Source: Anaerolineaceae bacterium oral taxon 439 (GTDB lineage Bacteria > Chloroflexota > Anaerolineae > Anaerolineales > Anaerolineaceae). From it: a stretch of DNA of 64,000 bases. The stretch is taken from positions 868,001-932,000 of the forward strand of contig CP017039.1 of the NCBI GenBank assembly GCA_001717545.1. Reading direction: 5' to 3'. The notes beneath the pieces were generated by a model. It was not told where the DNA came from and did not search any database. It saw nothing but the letters and a program-made list of their open reading frames with translations. Shown piece after piece: positions 45,732 to 55,110 of the stretch (the stretch's first letter is position 1; every line of letters begins with the position of its first letter). The position numbers and the translations under genes were made by a program.

Positions 45732-47393
45732 ATGGGGTTGGAACGCGATTTAATCGGATACGTTATCGGCGGGAGCCTGAAAGAAGGGATTACCGTCCGG
45801 TTGACGGTTCCGGCGACGACGGTTCGCGAGGGCGGATTCGTCGTTATCGAGAGCCTGGGCGTTCGTTATTACGGGTTGTCGGTGAATTTGTCGCTGCGTT
45901 CGGCCGACCCGCGCTTCTCGCTGGAACGCGCGGAGCTGCGGTTTAAGCCGGTTTACGCGGCGATCCTGAACGAAAACGCGCTGTATACTGAAATGGAAGT
46001 GATGCCGGTCCTGATGCAGGAGGTCGGCGGCGATATTGACGATCCGGATTACCGGCCGCAGGATATCGAGAACCCGGGCGTCCTGCCGATCAAGACCGTT
46101 CCGGCGCACCATGCGCCCGTCTACCTTGCTTCCCGTTTCGACGTCGCGGCGGTTTTCAGCCTGCGTTCGGCCGGCGGAAAAAGCGACGCCAGCTTTGTGA
46201 TCGGGACGACGCGCGAACAGGGCCATCCGGTCCATATCAACCTGAAAAAGCTGGTCGAGCGATCGTCGGGAATTTTCGGCGCGACCGGAACGGGGAAATC
46301 GTACCTGACGCGACTGATCCTGGCGGGGCTGCTGAAAAGCGGCGAAGCGTCCGTCCTGGTTTTCGATATGCATAACGAATATTCATATGGCGACCGGTCG
46401 CCGGATACCGGGAAAGAGGTCCCGGGGCTGAAGGATAAATTTGGACCGAAGGTCATGGTCGCCGGACTGGGCGCAGGCGCGAAAATCCGTTCCCGCCGGG
46501 TCGATATCGAGCTTGTCCTGAAAAGCTCCGACCTGTACCCGTCCGATATCGAGATGCTGACGGCAGAGCTGAATTTGCGCGATACGACCGGAACGACGCT
46601 GAACCAGCTGTTTCAGGCGTTCGGGACCGGCTGGTTCGAGGCGTTCCGGAAGCTGGGAAGCGGCGGCGAGGATGAACTGGCGCAGTGGGCGCGCGATAAT
46701 AAGCTGCATGAAGGGGCGGTGTCGGCGCTGTATACGAAGTTGGGAAAGGTTTTCAGTAAGCCGTATATCCGCCCGAACGTTGCCGGCGATCCGGTCGGCA
46801 ATATGATTAACGTCCTGTCGGCGGGAAAATCGGTCGTGCTGTCGTTCGGGGGTTATGAGTCGGATTTGGATTACCTGCTGGTGACGAACGTTCTGACGCG
46901 GCTGATCCGGGCCGAATGGGAACGGCGGACGAACGAGGGGTACCACGATCCGCTGAAAAATCCTTATCCGCTCGTGATCGCGCTTGAGGAGGCGCATAAG
47001 CTGCTGAATCGGGAAATGGCGTCGCAGACGGCGTTCGCGGCGATCGCGCGCGAGATGCGTAAGTATTCGGTGACGCTCCTGGTCATCGACCAGCGCCCGT
47101 CGCAGATTTATGACGAAGTTATGTCGCAGCTCGGGACGCGGATTTCGGGGTGGCTTGGCGACGACGGCGATATTGCGGCGGTGCTGTCTGGTTTGTCTGG
47201 GCGCGATACGCTGCGCGGAATGCTCTCCCGGCTCCAGCCGAAGGAAGAAGTGTTGCTCGTCGGTTACGGGGTGCCGATGCCGCTGCCGGTGCGTTCGCGG
47301 CGCTACGACGAGGCTTTCTGGCGCGAGCTGTTTGGAACGGAATCGGGGAAGCCCGAGGCATCCGCGTTAGCGGCGAAGAAATTTTTCGGATAA
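45732..47393 (+). CDS. herA: HerA-like DNA translocase ATPase
   Basis: This 553-residue protein has an N-terminal beta barrel (1-100, IGYVIGGSLKEGITVRL), then a FtsK-HerA ATPase core (DUF87). Walker A is GATGTGKSYLTR at about 184, and Walker B is VIALEEAHKLL at about 415. A conserved IDQRPSQI follows and RSRRYDEAFW lies near the C-terminus. HerA forms a hexamer that pumps double-stranded DNA to NurA. In bacteria this pair also occurs in some anti-phage modules, but here nothing else marks a defence island. Confidence 0.9.
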   Translation: MGLERDLIGYVIGGSLKEGITVRLTVPATTVREGGFVVIESLGVRYYGLSVNLSLRSADPRFSLERAELRFKPVYAAILNENALYTEMEVMPVLMQEVGGDIDDPDYRPQDIENPGVLPIKTVPAHHAPVYLASRFDVAAVFSLRSAGGKSDASFVIGTTREQGHPVHINLKKLVERSSGIFGATGTGKSYLTRLILAGLLKSGEASVLVFDMHNEYSYGDRSPDTGKEVPGLKDKFGPKVMVAGLGAGAKIRSRRVDIELVLKSSDLYPSDIEMLTAELNLRDTTGTTLNQLFQAFGTGWFEAFRKLGSGGEDELAQWARDNKLHEGAVSALYTKLGKVFSKPYIRPNVAGDPVGNMINVLSAGKSVVLSFGGYESDLDYLLVTNVLTRLIRAEWERRTNEGYHDPLKNPYPLVIALEEAHKLLNREMASQTAFAAIAREMRKYSVTLLVIDQRPSQIYDEVMSQLGTRISGWLGDDGDIAAVLSGLSGRDTLRGMLSRLQPKEEVLLVGYGVPMPLPVRSRRYDEAFWRELFGTESGKPEASALAAKKFFG

Positions 47394-47400
47394 ACCGCGG

Positions 47401-47419
47401 CGCCGCGTTCCCCGCGGCG
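47401..47419. terminator. GC hairpin between convergent herA and spoU genes
   Basis: A 7-bp stem, CGCCGCG (47401-47407) with CGCGGCG (47413-47419), has a 5-base loop and lies in the 28-base gap between convergent genes. No T-run is present, so termination is uncertain. Confidence 0.35.
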
Positions 47420-47421
47420 GG

Positions 47422-47883
47422 TCAGCGGCGGCGAAGCTGGATTTCGCGCGTGTACATCACGAGCGTGCCGGACGCGGCGACGTTGAACGACATCGCGTTC
47501 ACAGATTCGATTTCGACGACCGCGTCGCATTTTTTCAGGATCCGTTCCGGGAGGCCGTTCGCTTCCGAGCCGAGAAGATAAACCGCCATGGGCGGATGCG
47601 TAAAGGAGGCGAGCGGTTCGCCGCCGAATTCAACGCCGATCAGTCGCGCGCCGATCGGGCGATTAGCGCAGAAGTTTTCAAAGGTTTCGTAGCGGCGGAG
47701 CGGAATCCGATGATCCGCGTGCCAGAGGTTGGTCGGCTGCCGTCTCGGTTTGTTCCCGATCGTGAAAATACCGGCCGCGCCGAGCTGATACGCGCTTCGC
47801 CAGAGCGTCCCGACATTTTCCCAATGCAGCGGGTGAAACACGCCGATTTCAAAGTAACCGCGGTCGAGATCGATATCGATCAT
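47422..47883 (-). CDS. SpoU-family RNA 2'-O-methyltransferase (TrmL-like)
   Basis: This 153-residue single-domain SPOUT enzyme has all three motifs: NVGTLWRSAYQLGA, YLLGSEANGLPE and MSFNVAASGTLVMY. Its size fits TrmL, which methylates the wobble base of tRNA-Leu, rather than the longer TrmH/RlmB enzymes. It makes 2'-O-methyl ribose with SAM. The ATG overlaps the ftsK stop (ATGA), so it is translated with ftsK. Confidence 0.88.
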   Translation of the reverse strand: MIDIDLDRGYFEIGVFHPLHWENVGTLWRSAYQLGAAGIFTIGNKPRRQPTNLWHADHRIPLRRYETFENFCANRPIGARLIGVEFGGEPLASFTHPPMAVYLLGSEANGLPERILKKCDAVVEIESVNAMSFNVAASGTLVMYTREIQLRRR

Positions 47884-50756
47884 TTGGCTGCGGCTTCCTC
47901 GTCCGCGACTGCGCCTTCGCCTTCATCTCCGTTTTCGACAACGCGCCAGGGGCTGGCGTGATTGTCGGGCTGTTGAACGATGATCCCCAGTTCTTCGAGC
48001 TGGTACAGGATTTTCGAGGCGCGGGTGTAGCCGATTTCAAGCTCAGTGACGAGCGACGTCGCTGAAATCCGCCGGTTCCGGATCGCGGACCGGATCGCGG
48101 TCCCCAGCACGGAATCGGCGTTCTCGATCGTTTTCTCCCTGAACGTGTAGGTCTGGTTGAGCGGGTTGAACGTCCCGAGCCCGTCGTCGTCGGCGGGTTC
48201 GGCCGCCGGCCTGCTTTCCGCGAGCATGGCCTGCAGCGCGGTAAAGTTGCTGAGGACGGCGACTTCGCGCGCGCTGGTCGGGGTCAGGGCGCTCTGCGTT
48301 TTCCAGTAGGCGACCAGCCGCTGGATTTCCTTATTTGAAACGAACGCGCCCTGGAGCCGCTGCAGGTTTGGATTTTCAACCGTCATCAGCAGCATGTCGC
48401 CCTGTCCGAAAAGATGTTCCGCGCCGGGGCGGTCGAGAATAACCTGGCTGTCGATGTTGGACGGGACATGGAACGCGATCCGCGAGGGAAGGTTCCCCTT
48501 GATCGTCCCGGTGATGACTTCGCGGGAAGGGCGCTGCGTCGCGACGATCAGGTGGATCCCCATCGCGCGCGCCATCTGCGCCAGGCGGGTAACGCTTTGC
48601 TCGATTTCCGGACCGTTGGTCATCATCAGGCTCGCCAATTCATCGATCACGATCACGATGTACGGAAGCGCCTGATCCGGGTATTTCTGGTTGTAATCCT
48701 GTATATTGCGCGAATTCATGTCGCGGAAGTAGAGGTTCCGCCGTTCCATTTCCGCCAGCGCGTATTGAAGCGTGTCGGCGCTTTTATCGGTGTCCGTGAT
48801 GACCGGCGTGAGCAGGTGCGGTACGCCGGCGTAAGCGGAGAGCTCGACGCGTTTCGGGTCGATCAGGATCAGCTTCAGTTTGTCGGGCGCGTTGTACATC
48901 AGCAGGTTCGCTAAAATGACGTTCAGGCAGACCGATTTCCCGGACCCGGTTTCACCGGCGATGAGCAGGTGCGGCATGCGCGTCAGGTCGATACAATGGA
49001 CGTCACCGTTAATATCGATTCCCAGCGACATCGGCAGCCCGTTTCGATATTTTCGGAAGTCGCCTTTTCCAAGGATATCGCGGAGCGGGACGGTCGTCCG
49101 CTTCGGGTTCTGGACCTGCATTCCGATATACGTTTTCCCTGGAATTGGCGCTTCGATACGGAGCTGCCGGACCTCGAGGTTCATCTCCAGATCCTTGATC
49201 AGGCTTTCGATTTTGTTGACGCGGACGCGAACCTGCCGTCCGGCTTTTTCGACGAAACCGGGCTGAACGCCGAACTGGGTAAACGTCGGGCCGCAGCGGA
49301 CGTCAACGACAGTCCCCGGGGCATTCTGCGATCGGAGAACTTCTTCGATGATTTCGGTTGAACGGCGGATAAATTCCGGGTCCTGCTGATTATCGTTGTT
49401 TTCCGGGACGGGGTCGAGAATGACCTCGGCGTCCGGCAGCGTCCATTCGGAACCGGAATGCGCGACATCCGGCTGCCGGCGGCTGTCGGCGACGAGGCGT
49501 TCAAGGTTGGGGGCGACGAAAACGCGCGCCTTTGGCTTCGCCGGCTTCGCTTCGGCGGCCGGATCTCCCGCGCTGTCGCTGTTTCCGCTCGATTCGGCGG
49601 GTGAGATCTCGCTGAGGTATCCGTCAGCTTCAGGCTTGACCGGAGCGTCCGCTTCGTCCGGATCGTCTTCGATTCGCAGCGGCGGGAGGTCGGCCCGGGT
49701 TGCGAACGGCCGGACATGGATAATTCCGTCCTTGTCGCGGAGCGCTGGGTCGCCGGGCCTGGTTGGCGTGAATTCGGCCGCGCGTTTTCGCCGCGCGGTC
49801 GACGAAAACGTTTCTTCGGCCGCGTCTGGATCCGGTTCGTTTATTTCCGCGTTTACTTTTGGGCAGTCCTCCTCGTTTTGGGGAGGCGCTTCGGTCTCTT
49901 TCGTCTGGCGCTGTTGGAGGAAGGCTTTGAGCTTTGACTGGAAAGACAGTTCTTTTTCTTCGGCTTCCTTCGCGGCTTCGGAAAGCGGCCTGAGCTGGAG
50001 CTGCATCTCCGTTTCCGGCGCGACGTTTTCGTCGTCCGGGATCAGCAGCAGCGCCTTGATACGGCGGACGAGTTTCCGCGTGAAATTCAGCTTCATTTCC
50101 CAGTTTTCCGGCAGGAGCCGGACCGACTTGTCCCAGACCAGGAACGCGATCAGCATTCCAAGAAAGATCAGCAGGGTTGCCGTTCCGATCGTACCGATCG
50201 CTGCGACCGAAAACCGGTCGACCGCTGCCGCGGCCAGTCCGCCGCCGAATTCGACCGATTGGAACGGATGGCCGGTGACGTTGAAGCGCTGGATGACCCA
50301 GCTGATATAGAAGTAAACGCCGAGGAAAGCGGCGAAAAGCTTCCAGTTGAAGGAAAACGGTTTGGAATTAATCCTGCGGACGACCGCGAGATACAGGCCG
50401 CAGAAAAAGACGACGACAAGTCCGAACGAAGCTGTCCGACCGAAAAAGCGCGTTGCGAAATCTCCGAACCCATTCCCGAAAATCGTCTGTTCGCCGAAGC
50501 GAAGCTGTCCATAGGCGATCAGCGCAAAAAAAATCAGCGCGATTCCGGCGGCCGTTAACCCGATTTCGACCAGAACCGACGGCTTTGGGAGCGACGCGAG
50601 CGAGAATTTTGGCCTGAGCCAGGAGAGACCGGTTTTTTTCTGCTTCTGACGGGCGCGAATCGCCGGCTTTTTATCCTCGCGGAACGAGGGGCTGGCGGAG
50701 GTTTTTCTGGTTTTCGGGGCGCTTGCCGGCGTCGGTTTTTTTGCTTTTGTTGCCAT
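47880..50756 (-). CDS. ftsK: DNA translocase FtsK/SpoIIIE
   Basis: Starting at the ATG at 50756 (MATKAKKPTPAS), the protein has 958 residues. A basic N-terminus is followed by four membrane helices (about 60-220), a long acidic/Pro linker (220-480), then the alpha-beta motor with Walker A AGETGSGKSVCLN near residue 608 and Walker B IVIVIDELASLM. The C-terminal gamma winged helix (TSLVTELEIGYTRASKILYQ) reads chromosome-orienting sequences. It moves DNA at the septum and helps dimer resolution. The promoter -10 box lies only 7 bases upstream of the start codon. Confidence 0.95.
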   Translation of the reverse strand: MATKAKKPTPASAPKTRKTSASPSFREDKKPAIRARQKQKKTGLSWLRPKFSLASLPKPSVLVEIGLTAAGIALIFFALIAYGQLRFGEQTIFGNGFGDFATRFFGRTASFGLVVVFFCGLYLAVVRRINSKPFSFNWKLFAAFLGVYFYISWVIQRFNVTGHPFQSVEFGGGLAAAAVDRFSVAAIGTIGTATLLIFLGMLIAFLVWDKSVRLLPENWEMKLNFTRKLVRRIKALLLIPDDENVAPETEMQLQLRPLSEAAKEAEEKELSFQSKLKAFLQQRQTKETEAPPQNEEDCPKVNAEINEPDPDAAEETFSSTARRKRAAEFTPTRPGDPALRDKDGIIHVRPFATRADLPPLRIEDDPDEADAPVKPEADGYLSEISPAESSGNSDSAGDPAAEAKPAKPKARVFVAPNLERLVADSRRQPDVAHSGSEWTLPDAEVILDPVPENNDNQQDPEFIRRSTEIIEEVLRSQNAPGTVVDVRCGPTFTQFGVQPGFVEKAGRQVRVRVNKIESLIKDLEMNLEVRQLRIEAPIPGKTYIGMQVQNPKRTTVPLRDILGKGDFRKYRNGLPMSLGIDINGDVHCIDLTRMPHLLIAGETGSGKSVCLNVILANLLMYNAPDKLKLILIDPKRVELSAYAGVPHLLTPVITDTDKSADTLQYALAEMERRNLYFRDMNSRNIQDYNQKYPDQALPYIVIVIDELASLMMTNGPEIEQSVTRLAQMARAMGIHLIVATQRPSREVITGTIKGNLPSRIAFHVPSNIDSQVILDRPGAEHLFGQGDMLLMTVENPNLQRLQGAFVSNKEIQRLVAYWKTQSALTPTSAREVAVLSNFTALQAMLAESRPAAEPADDDGLGTFNPLNQTYTFREKTIENADSVLGTAIRSAIRNRRISATSLVTELEIGYTRASKILYQLEELGIIVQQPDNHASPWRVVENGDEGEGAVADEEAAAK

Positions 50757-50763
50757 ATGTTCT

Positions 50764-50769
50764 ATTATA
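50764..50769 (-). promoter_or_regulatory. -10 box giving a probable leaderless ftsK transcript
   Basis: On the minus strand TATAAT (50769-50764) is followed by 7 bases and then the ftsK ATG. There is no ribosome site in between, so the transcript should begin at or one base from the start codon. The same layout occurs at nurA. Confidence 0.5.
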
Positions 50770-50792
50770 TCATTCGTCCCGGCCCGGTCGGG

Positions 50793-50826
50793 CCCGTACC
50801 AGGGTAGGCCCCGTACCAGGGCAGGC
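50793..50826. repeat. Tandem 17-bp duplication in the ftsK upstream region
   Basis: Two adjacent 17-base units (50793-50809 and 50810-50826) read CCCGTACCAGGGTAGGC and CCCGTACCAGGGCAGGC, differing at one base. They lie 24 bases upstream of the ftsK -10 box. They may be a protein-binding site or a simple slippage product. Confidence 0.6.
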
Positions 50827-50915
50827 ATAGCTTATAATTCTATAGGAAACTGATTTGGAATTTGTGGAGACAGGCGCTGATTGATGAACTTTTTTAAGAT
50901 GAGGACAGGGTAAAA

Positions 50916-53471
50916 ATGCGGATGGGCGTGAGCGGGAACGGCGCGGATCCGTCCGCTTCTTTAACGCGTCCGGCGGCGTTTCGTGTCGGAGCCGGCTGGC
51001 TCGGGCTGACGCTCGCGACGGGCGCGGCGTTTTTTCAGGTCGCGTCGGAGCGGTCGGAAATCGGATCGGCGCTGCTCTTCGGTTACTCGGCGCCACGGCT
51101 GGCGATTCTCTTCGCGTTGGGGGCGGTTCTCGGGATCCTGCTGGCGGCGGGCGTGACGCTGCCGCGGTCGGAGCGAATCCGCTGCCGGTTCTGGCGTTTC
51201 TTTCTGCGCGCGCGCCGCGGTCTGACGCAGGGGCTGATCGCGCTCTTCCTGCTCGCGTCGGGCGCGCTGATCTGTTTTCTCTATTGGCTCCCGGACGCCG
51301 CGCCGGCGATTATGGCGCGTCTCGTTCCGGTCGGATTATGGCTGGCGTTCGTTTCGCTTTGGAGCGCAGGGTTCTGCTCAATTGTTCCGGAAGGACCGCG
51401 CGTCGCTTTACGGGAGCTTCGGCGGGTCCTGATCGCCGTGGCAGCCGTGACCGCGATCGGGATAGTCGTCGGCGTTCCCGGTTTCGTCCGGATCCGGTTC
51501 GGTTTCGCGCCGGATCCTTTCGATTGGCAGCCGCCCGGCATGTCGATCCATTGGGGACAGCTGGCGACCGCGCTCCTCGGCGCGGCGGCGTTCGTTCAGC
51601 ATTCCTCCGCGGCGCGGCGCGCGCTTTCGAAGCGATTCTCCCCTGAGCGAAGCCGACGGGTCGTTCGTTTCGCTGGTTTTTTCGCGATCTGGGCGCTGAC
51701 GGCGTGGCTTTGGATTTCCGTCCCGACCGAAGAAGTCCTCCGGAACAGTTATTTCATGGAAATCGCGGAACCGAACGGCGTCCCGTATCCGGCGTCGGAC
51801 GCGGCGTATTTCGCGGTCTGGGCTGAATCGATTCTGGTGGGGCTGGGGCTGAAGGAAACGGTCGTCTCGCGGCAGCTTTTCGTCGGTTTCCTGTCGCTTT
51901 TGTTTCGCGTCGCGGGAGGTCATTGGCTGCTGACGATTGACCTGCTGACCGGAACGCTGGCGTTGATTCCGGCGCTGCTGTTCCTGCTTGGAGCCCAGCT
52001 GCATGGCGAAGGGGCGGGCGCGATCGCGGCTGGGATCGCGATATTGCGCGAGTTGAATACGCTGTATATGGCGCCGTATTTCGGCGTTTCGAGCTCGAAA
52101 ATGTTCCTGTCGGATTTGCCGATGCTGCTGGCGCTGCTGGCGGCGGTTAACGCGGCGGTCTGGGCGTACCGGCGCGCTTCGGAATGGGACGCATGGCTGA
52201 AATGGGCGGCTGTTGGCGGCTGCTTTGGGCTGGGGCTGCTGATCCGGTCGCAGTTCGCCGCCGTCGCCCCGATCTTCGCCGGCGCGATCGTTTTCCGGCG
52301 CGGCGTTCCGCGTCGGGTAAAAGCGGCGGCGCTGGCGGGGTTCGTCTGCGCGGCGGGACTTGTCCTGATGGGCGCGCTGATCCGGAGCGCGGCGCTGACC
52401 GGGAGCCTGGTTCTGGAGGACGCCTCGATCCATGGATATGAGCTGACGCGGCGTTTTTCGGGCGACCCGCTTTATGAACCGACGCGCGTTCCCGGCGAAT
52501 CTGCCGAATCGTTTTCGAACCGGATGGCTCGCGAGGCGTTGGCGTTTATCCGGACGCGGCCGGGCGAGACCGCTTCTTTTGTTTTGAACCATTGGACGAA
52601 AGCGATCGCCGAAAGCGCGATGGTTTTACCGCTGCGGCTGGACGGCGGCCTGACCTGGAACGACCGCGGCGACGGCGCGTATCAGGATCTGGAAAACCGG
52701 CTCGCGAATCTCCGTGTCTGGGAGTTTTATGGGCTGGCCGTTTTCGCGGCGATCGGATTTTGGGCGGCGCGAAGGCGCGGGGCTGCGATCCCGCTGGGCG
52801 TCTGTCTGGTTTATTTATTATCATCGTCGATTGGCCGCTATTCGGGGTGGCGCTTTAATCTACCGGCGGATTGGTTCATATGTTTGTTTTTCGCGATCGG
52901 CGCGGCGATGGTTAGCGAATGGGTATCGCTGGCGTTTCGGTTCAGCGACGAACTGGGGGCGGATTCCCGCGTCTCCGAGGCGTCCGGGAAACGGAATCGG
53001 TTTTCCGTGGTACGGGCGGCCGCGCTGATTGGGGTCATGGCGTTGATCGGGGCTGCGCCGGCGCTGAGCGGGCGGCTCCGTTCGGATCGCGTCGTTCCGC
53101 TCCGGGGTCGGGAGAGCGCGGTCGAGTGGCTCGCTGAACGGGGGATGACGGCGGGGGAGCGGATAGAAACGCGGATTGCGTCGGCGTCGGAGCTGCGCGT
53201 TGGACGGCTGCTGTACCCGCGCTGGTTCGCCGCTGACGATGGGCTGACGAGCGCGAATCCCTGGGCGGCGTACCGTCCGCGTCCGTTCGACCGGCTTGGA
53301 TTCGTTCTCCTGAATCGGGAAAACGTGGACGTCGTCATTCCGATCGGCGCGCTTTCGGGGCAGGTCCCGCATCGGGCGGATTGCCTCGTCGGCGGGACGC
53401 GGGACGGCGACGCGCTGATCGCGGATTTCGTGATCTGCCCCGCGGCGGGTTTCGCCGTTTTTCCAGAATAA
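50916..53471 (+). CDS. GT-C-like polytopic membrane protein
   Basis: This 851-residue protein has about 15 hydrophobic helices. After the first helices, an extracytoplasmic segment contains EIAEPNGVPYPASDAAYFAVWAES, an acidic first-loop pattern like that of PMT/ArnT-type (GT39/GT83) lipid-linked sugar transferases. The C-terminal 170 residues form a soluble outer domain. It probably transfers a sugar from a polyprenyl-phosphate donor to a surface acceptor, though neither partner can be named. The start follows AGGACAGGG. It is divergent from ftsK. Confidence 0.75.
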   Translation: MRMGVSGNGADPSASLTRPAAFRVGAGWLGLTLATGAAFFQVASERSEIGSALLFGYSAPRLAILFALGAVLGILLAAGVTLPRSERIRCRFWRFFLRARRGLTQGLIALFLLASGALICFLYWLPDAAPAIMARLVPVGLWLAFVSLWSAGFCSIVPEGPRVALRELRRVLIAVAAVTAIGIVVGVPGFVRIRFGFAPDPFDWQPPGMSIHWGQLATALLGAAAFVQHSSAARRALSKRFSPERSRRVVRFAGFFAIWALTAWLWISVPTEEVLRNSYFMEIAEPNGVPYPASDAAYFAVWAESILVGLGLKETVVSRQLFVGFLSLLFRVAGGHWLLTIDLLTGTLALIPALLFLLGAQLHGEGAGAIAAGIAILRELNTLYMAPYFGVSSSKMFLSDLPMLLALLAAVNAAVWAYRRASEWDAWLKWAAVGGCFGLGLLIRSQFAAVAPIFAGAIVFRRGVPRRVKAAALAGFVCAAGLVLMGALIRSAALTGSLVLEDASIHGYELTRRFSGDPLYEPTRVPGESAESFSNRMAREALAFIRTRPGETASFVLNHWTKAIAESAMVLPLRLDGGLTWNDRGDGAYQDLENRLANLRVWEFYGLAVFAAIGFWAARRRGAAIPLGVCLVYLLSSSIGRYSGWRFNLPADWFICLFFAIGAAMVSEWVSLAFRFSDELGADSRVSEASGKRNRFSVVRAAALIGVMALIGAAPALSGRLRSDRVVPLRGRESAVEWLAERGMTAGERIETRIASASELRVGRLLYPRWFAADDGLTSANPWAAYRPRPFDRLGFVLLNRENVDVVIPIGALSGQVPHRADCLVGGTRDGDALIADFVICPAAGFAVFPE

Positions 53472-53579
53472 GTCGACATGTTTCTTTATTTTGATAATTA
53501 GATAATTATTTTTGCAATGAAACGTTTTGGGCGGGATGTCGTATTTAAAATCAAAAGCGGATATCTGGAAGGAAACGGG

Positions 53580-54365
53580 ATGAGTACGTTTGGGTTAAAA
53601 ATGTTGGCTGCGACGTTCATGCTGCTGGATCATGTTTATTTGTACTTTTTCGCCCCGTCGCTGGGCGCGCCTTTGATCCTGACCTGTATCGGACGGATGG
53701 CGTATCCGTTGTTTTTGTTTTGTATGGTCTGGGGGTATCACTATACGCGCAGCCGCAAGGTTTACCTGCTGCGGTTGTACCTGTTGAGTATCTTCATGAC
53801 CGTCTTCTGTTACGCTGTCGATTCTTATTTCCCAACCGAAAACGGCTTCGGATTTCATAATATTTTCCTGAGCCTGTTTCTTGTTGGCGCGCTGATCAGT
53901 ACGATCGAAATTTTCCAGAAAGACCGGAAGCGGGGGATTGTCCTGTTCAGCGTTATTTTCGCGGTTCAGGTTTTATATATCTATGCGGAGCGGATATTGC
54001 GCGCGGTTTTTCCATCCCTGCCAGGGCTGAGCGGCGACACGATCACCGGGATCGTTCCGAATCTGTACCTGAACGAATACGGTTTTGAATTCGTTGCGCT
54101 CGGCGTTCTGATGTACTTCCTTAAGGACAGGAAGGAGCTGTTTTGCGCGGCGTATATCCTGTTTTGTATCGCCCAGTTCAGCGCTGAGATGATTTCGGGT
54201 GAGTTGGGTCTTCCGGTGCAATGGCTGATGATTGCGGCGCTGCCGCTGATGATGAGCTACAATCATGAAAAAGGCCGGGGCATGAAATATTTCTTTTACG
54301 TTTTTTATCCGGCGCATGCGTTCCTGCTGTTTTACCTGGCGAATTTTGCGGTGGGATCGAGCTGA
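53580..54365 (+). CDS. TraX family membrane protein
   Basis: With the start at 53580 (after GGAAGGAAA) the protein has 261 residues and about eight helices. The opening LKMLAATFMLLDHVYLYFF and CIGRMAYPLFLFCMVWGYHYTRS are the TraX signature. TraX acetylates F-pilin at the N-terminus; chromosomal members occur widely and are presumed membrane acyltransferases with unknown substrates. No conjugation gene lies near. It ends 34 bases before the response regulator. Confidence 0.85.
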   Translation: MSTFGLKMLAATFMLLDHVYLYFFAPSLGAPLILTCIGRMAYPLFLFCMVWGYHYTRSRKVYLLRLYLLSIFMTVFCYAVDSYFPTENGFGFHNIFLSLFLVGALISTIEIFQKDRKRGIVLFSVIFAVQVLYIYAERILRAVFPSLPGLSGDTITGIVPNLYLNEYGFEFVALGVLMYFLKDRKELFCAAYILFCIAQFSAEMISGELGLPVQWLMIAALPLMMSYNHEKGRGMKYFFYVFYPAHAFLLFYLANFAVGSS

Positions 54366-54399
54366 CAATGCGCGGTGCGGATGCGGAGCGAAATGGAGA

Positions 54400-55101
54400 A
54401 TGGATGGGGTGAACCGGATTTTAATCATTGACGACGATTGGCAGCTTTGCGCTTTGATTCAGCGCTGCGTTTCGCGGGAGCATATCGATGCGGATATATG
54501 CCGCGACGGGCGGGCCGGGTTAGCGAAATTAAGGGAAACCGGGTACCAGCTGGTTATTTTAGACGTGATGATGTCTGGCGCGGATGGTTTTGAAGTTTTA
54601 TCAGAGATCCGTAAAGAAAGCGGCGTTCCGGTCCTGATGCTGACCGCGAAAAACGACAGCGCTTCGAAGGTCCGCGGGCTGCGCGGCGGGGCGGACGATT
54701 ACCTGACGAAACCGTTCGATCTGGAGGAGCTCATGGCGCGGATTTTGTCGCTGATCCGGCGGTACACGCGCTTCAATCCCGCCGACGACGGGCCCCGGAT
54801 GCTGATCTACGACGGACTGACGATCGATCTCGACCTGCGGACGGTTGCGACCGCGGCCGGTTCGTTTGAACTCCCTCCGAAGGAATTCGACCTGTTGCTG
54901 TTCGCCGCGAAAAATCAGGGCAGGATCCTGACGAAGAAACGGATCTATGAGGAGGTATGGAAGGAAGCGTATCTTCATGACGACAGCAATATCATGGCAG
55001 TGATCAGCCGGCTGCGGAAAAAGCTCGAAGCCGATCCCGGGAGCCCGAGGTATCTTCAGACCGTGAAAGGGATCGGCTATCGGTTCAATAAGGACGTTTG
55101 A
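54400..55101 (+). CDS. OmpR-family response regulator (LanR/CprR-like)
   Basis: The 233-residue protein has a receiver domain with the acidic pocket DDDW, phosphoacceptor D55 in LVILDVMMSG, Thr in LMLTAKN and Lys in YLTKPFD. A winged-helix DNA-binding domain follows (FELPPKEFDLLLFAAKNQG to TVKGIGYRF). The ATG at 54400 has GGAG only one base upstream, so a GTG at 54409 is an alternative. It is paired with the kinase 9 bases downstream and sits ahead of peptide-resistance-type ABC genes, which it probably controls. Confidence 0.9.
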   Translation: MDGVNRILIIDDDWQLCALIQRCVSREHIDADICRDGRAGLAKLRETGYQLVILDVMMSGADGFEVLSEIRKESGVPVLMLTAKNDSASKVRGLRGGADDYLTKPFDLEELMARILSLIRRYTRFNPADDGPRMLIYDGLTIDLDLRTVATAAGSFELPPKEFDLLLFAAKNQGRILTKKRIYEEVWKEAYLHDDSNIMAVISRLRKKLEADPGSPRYLQTVKGIGYRFNKDV

Positions 55102-55110
55102 GCTCGCCGG

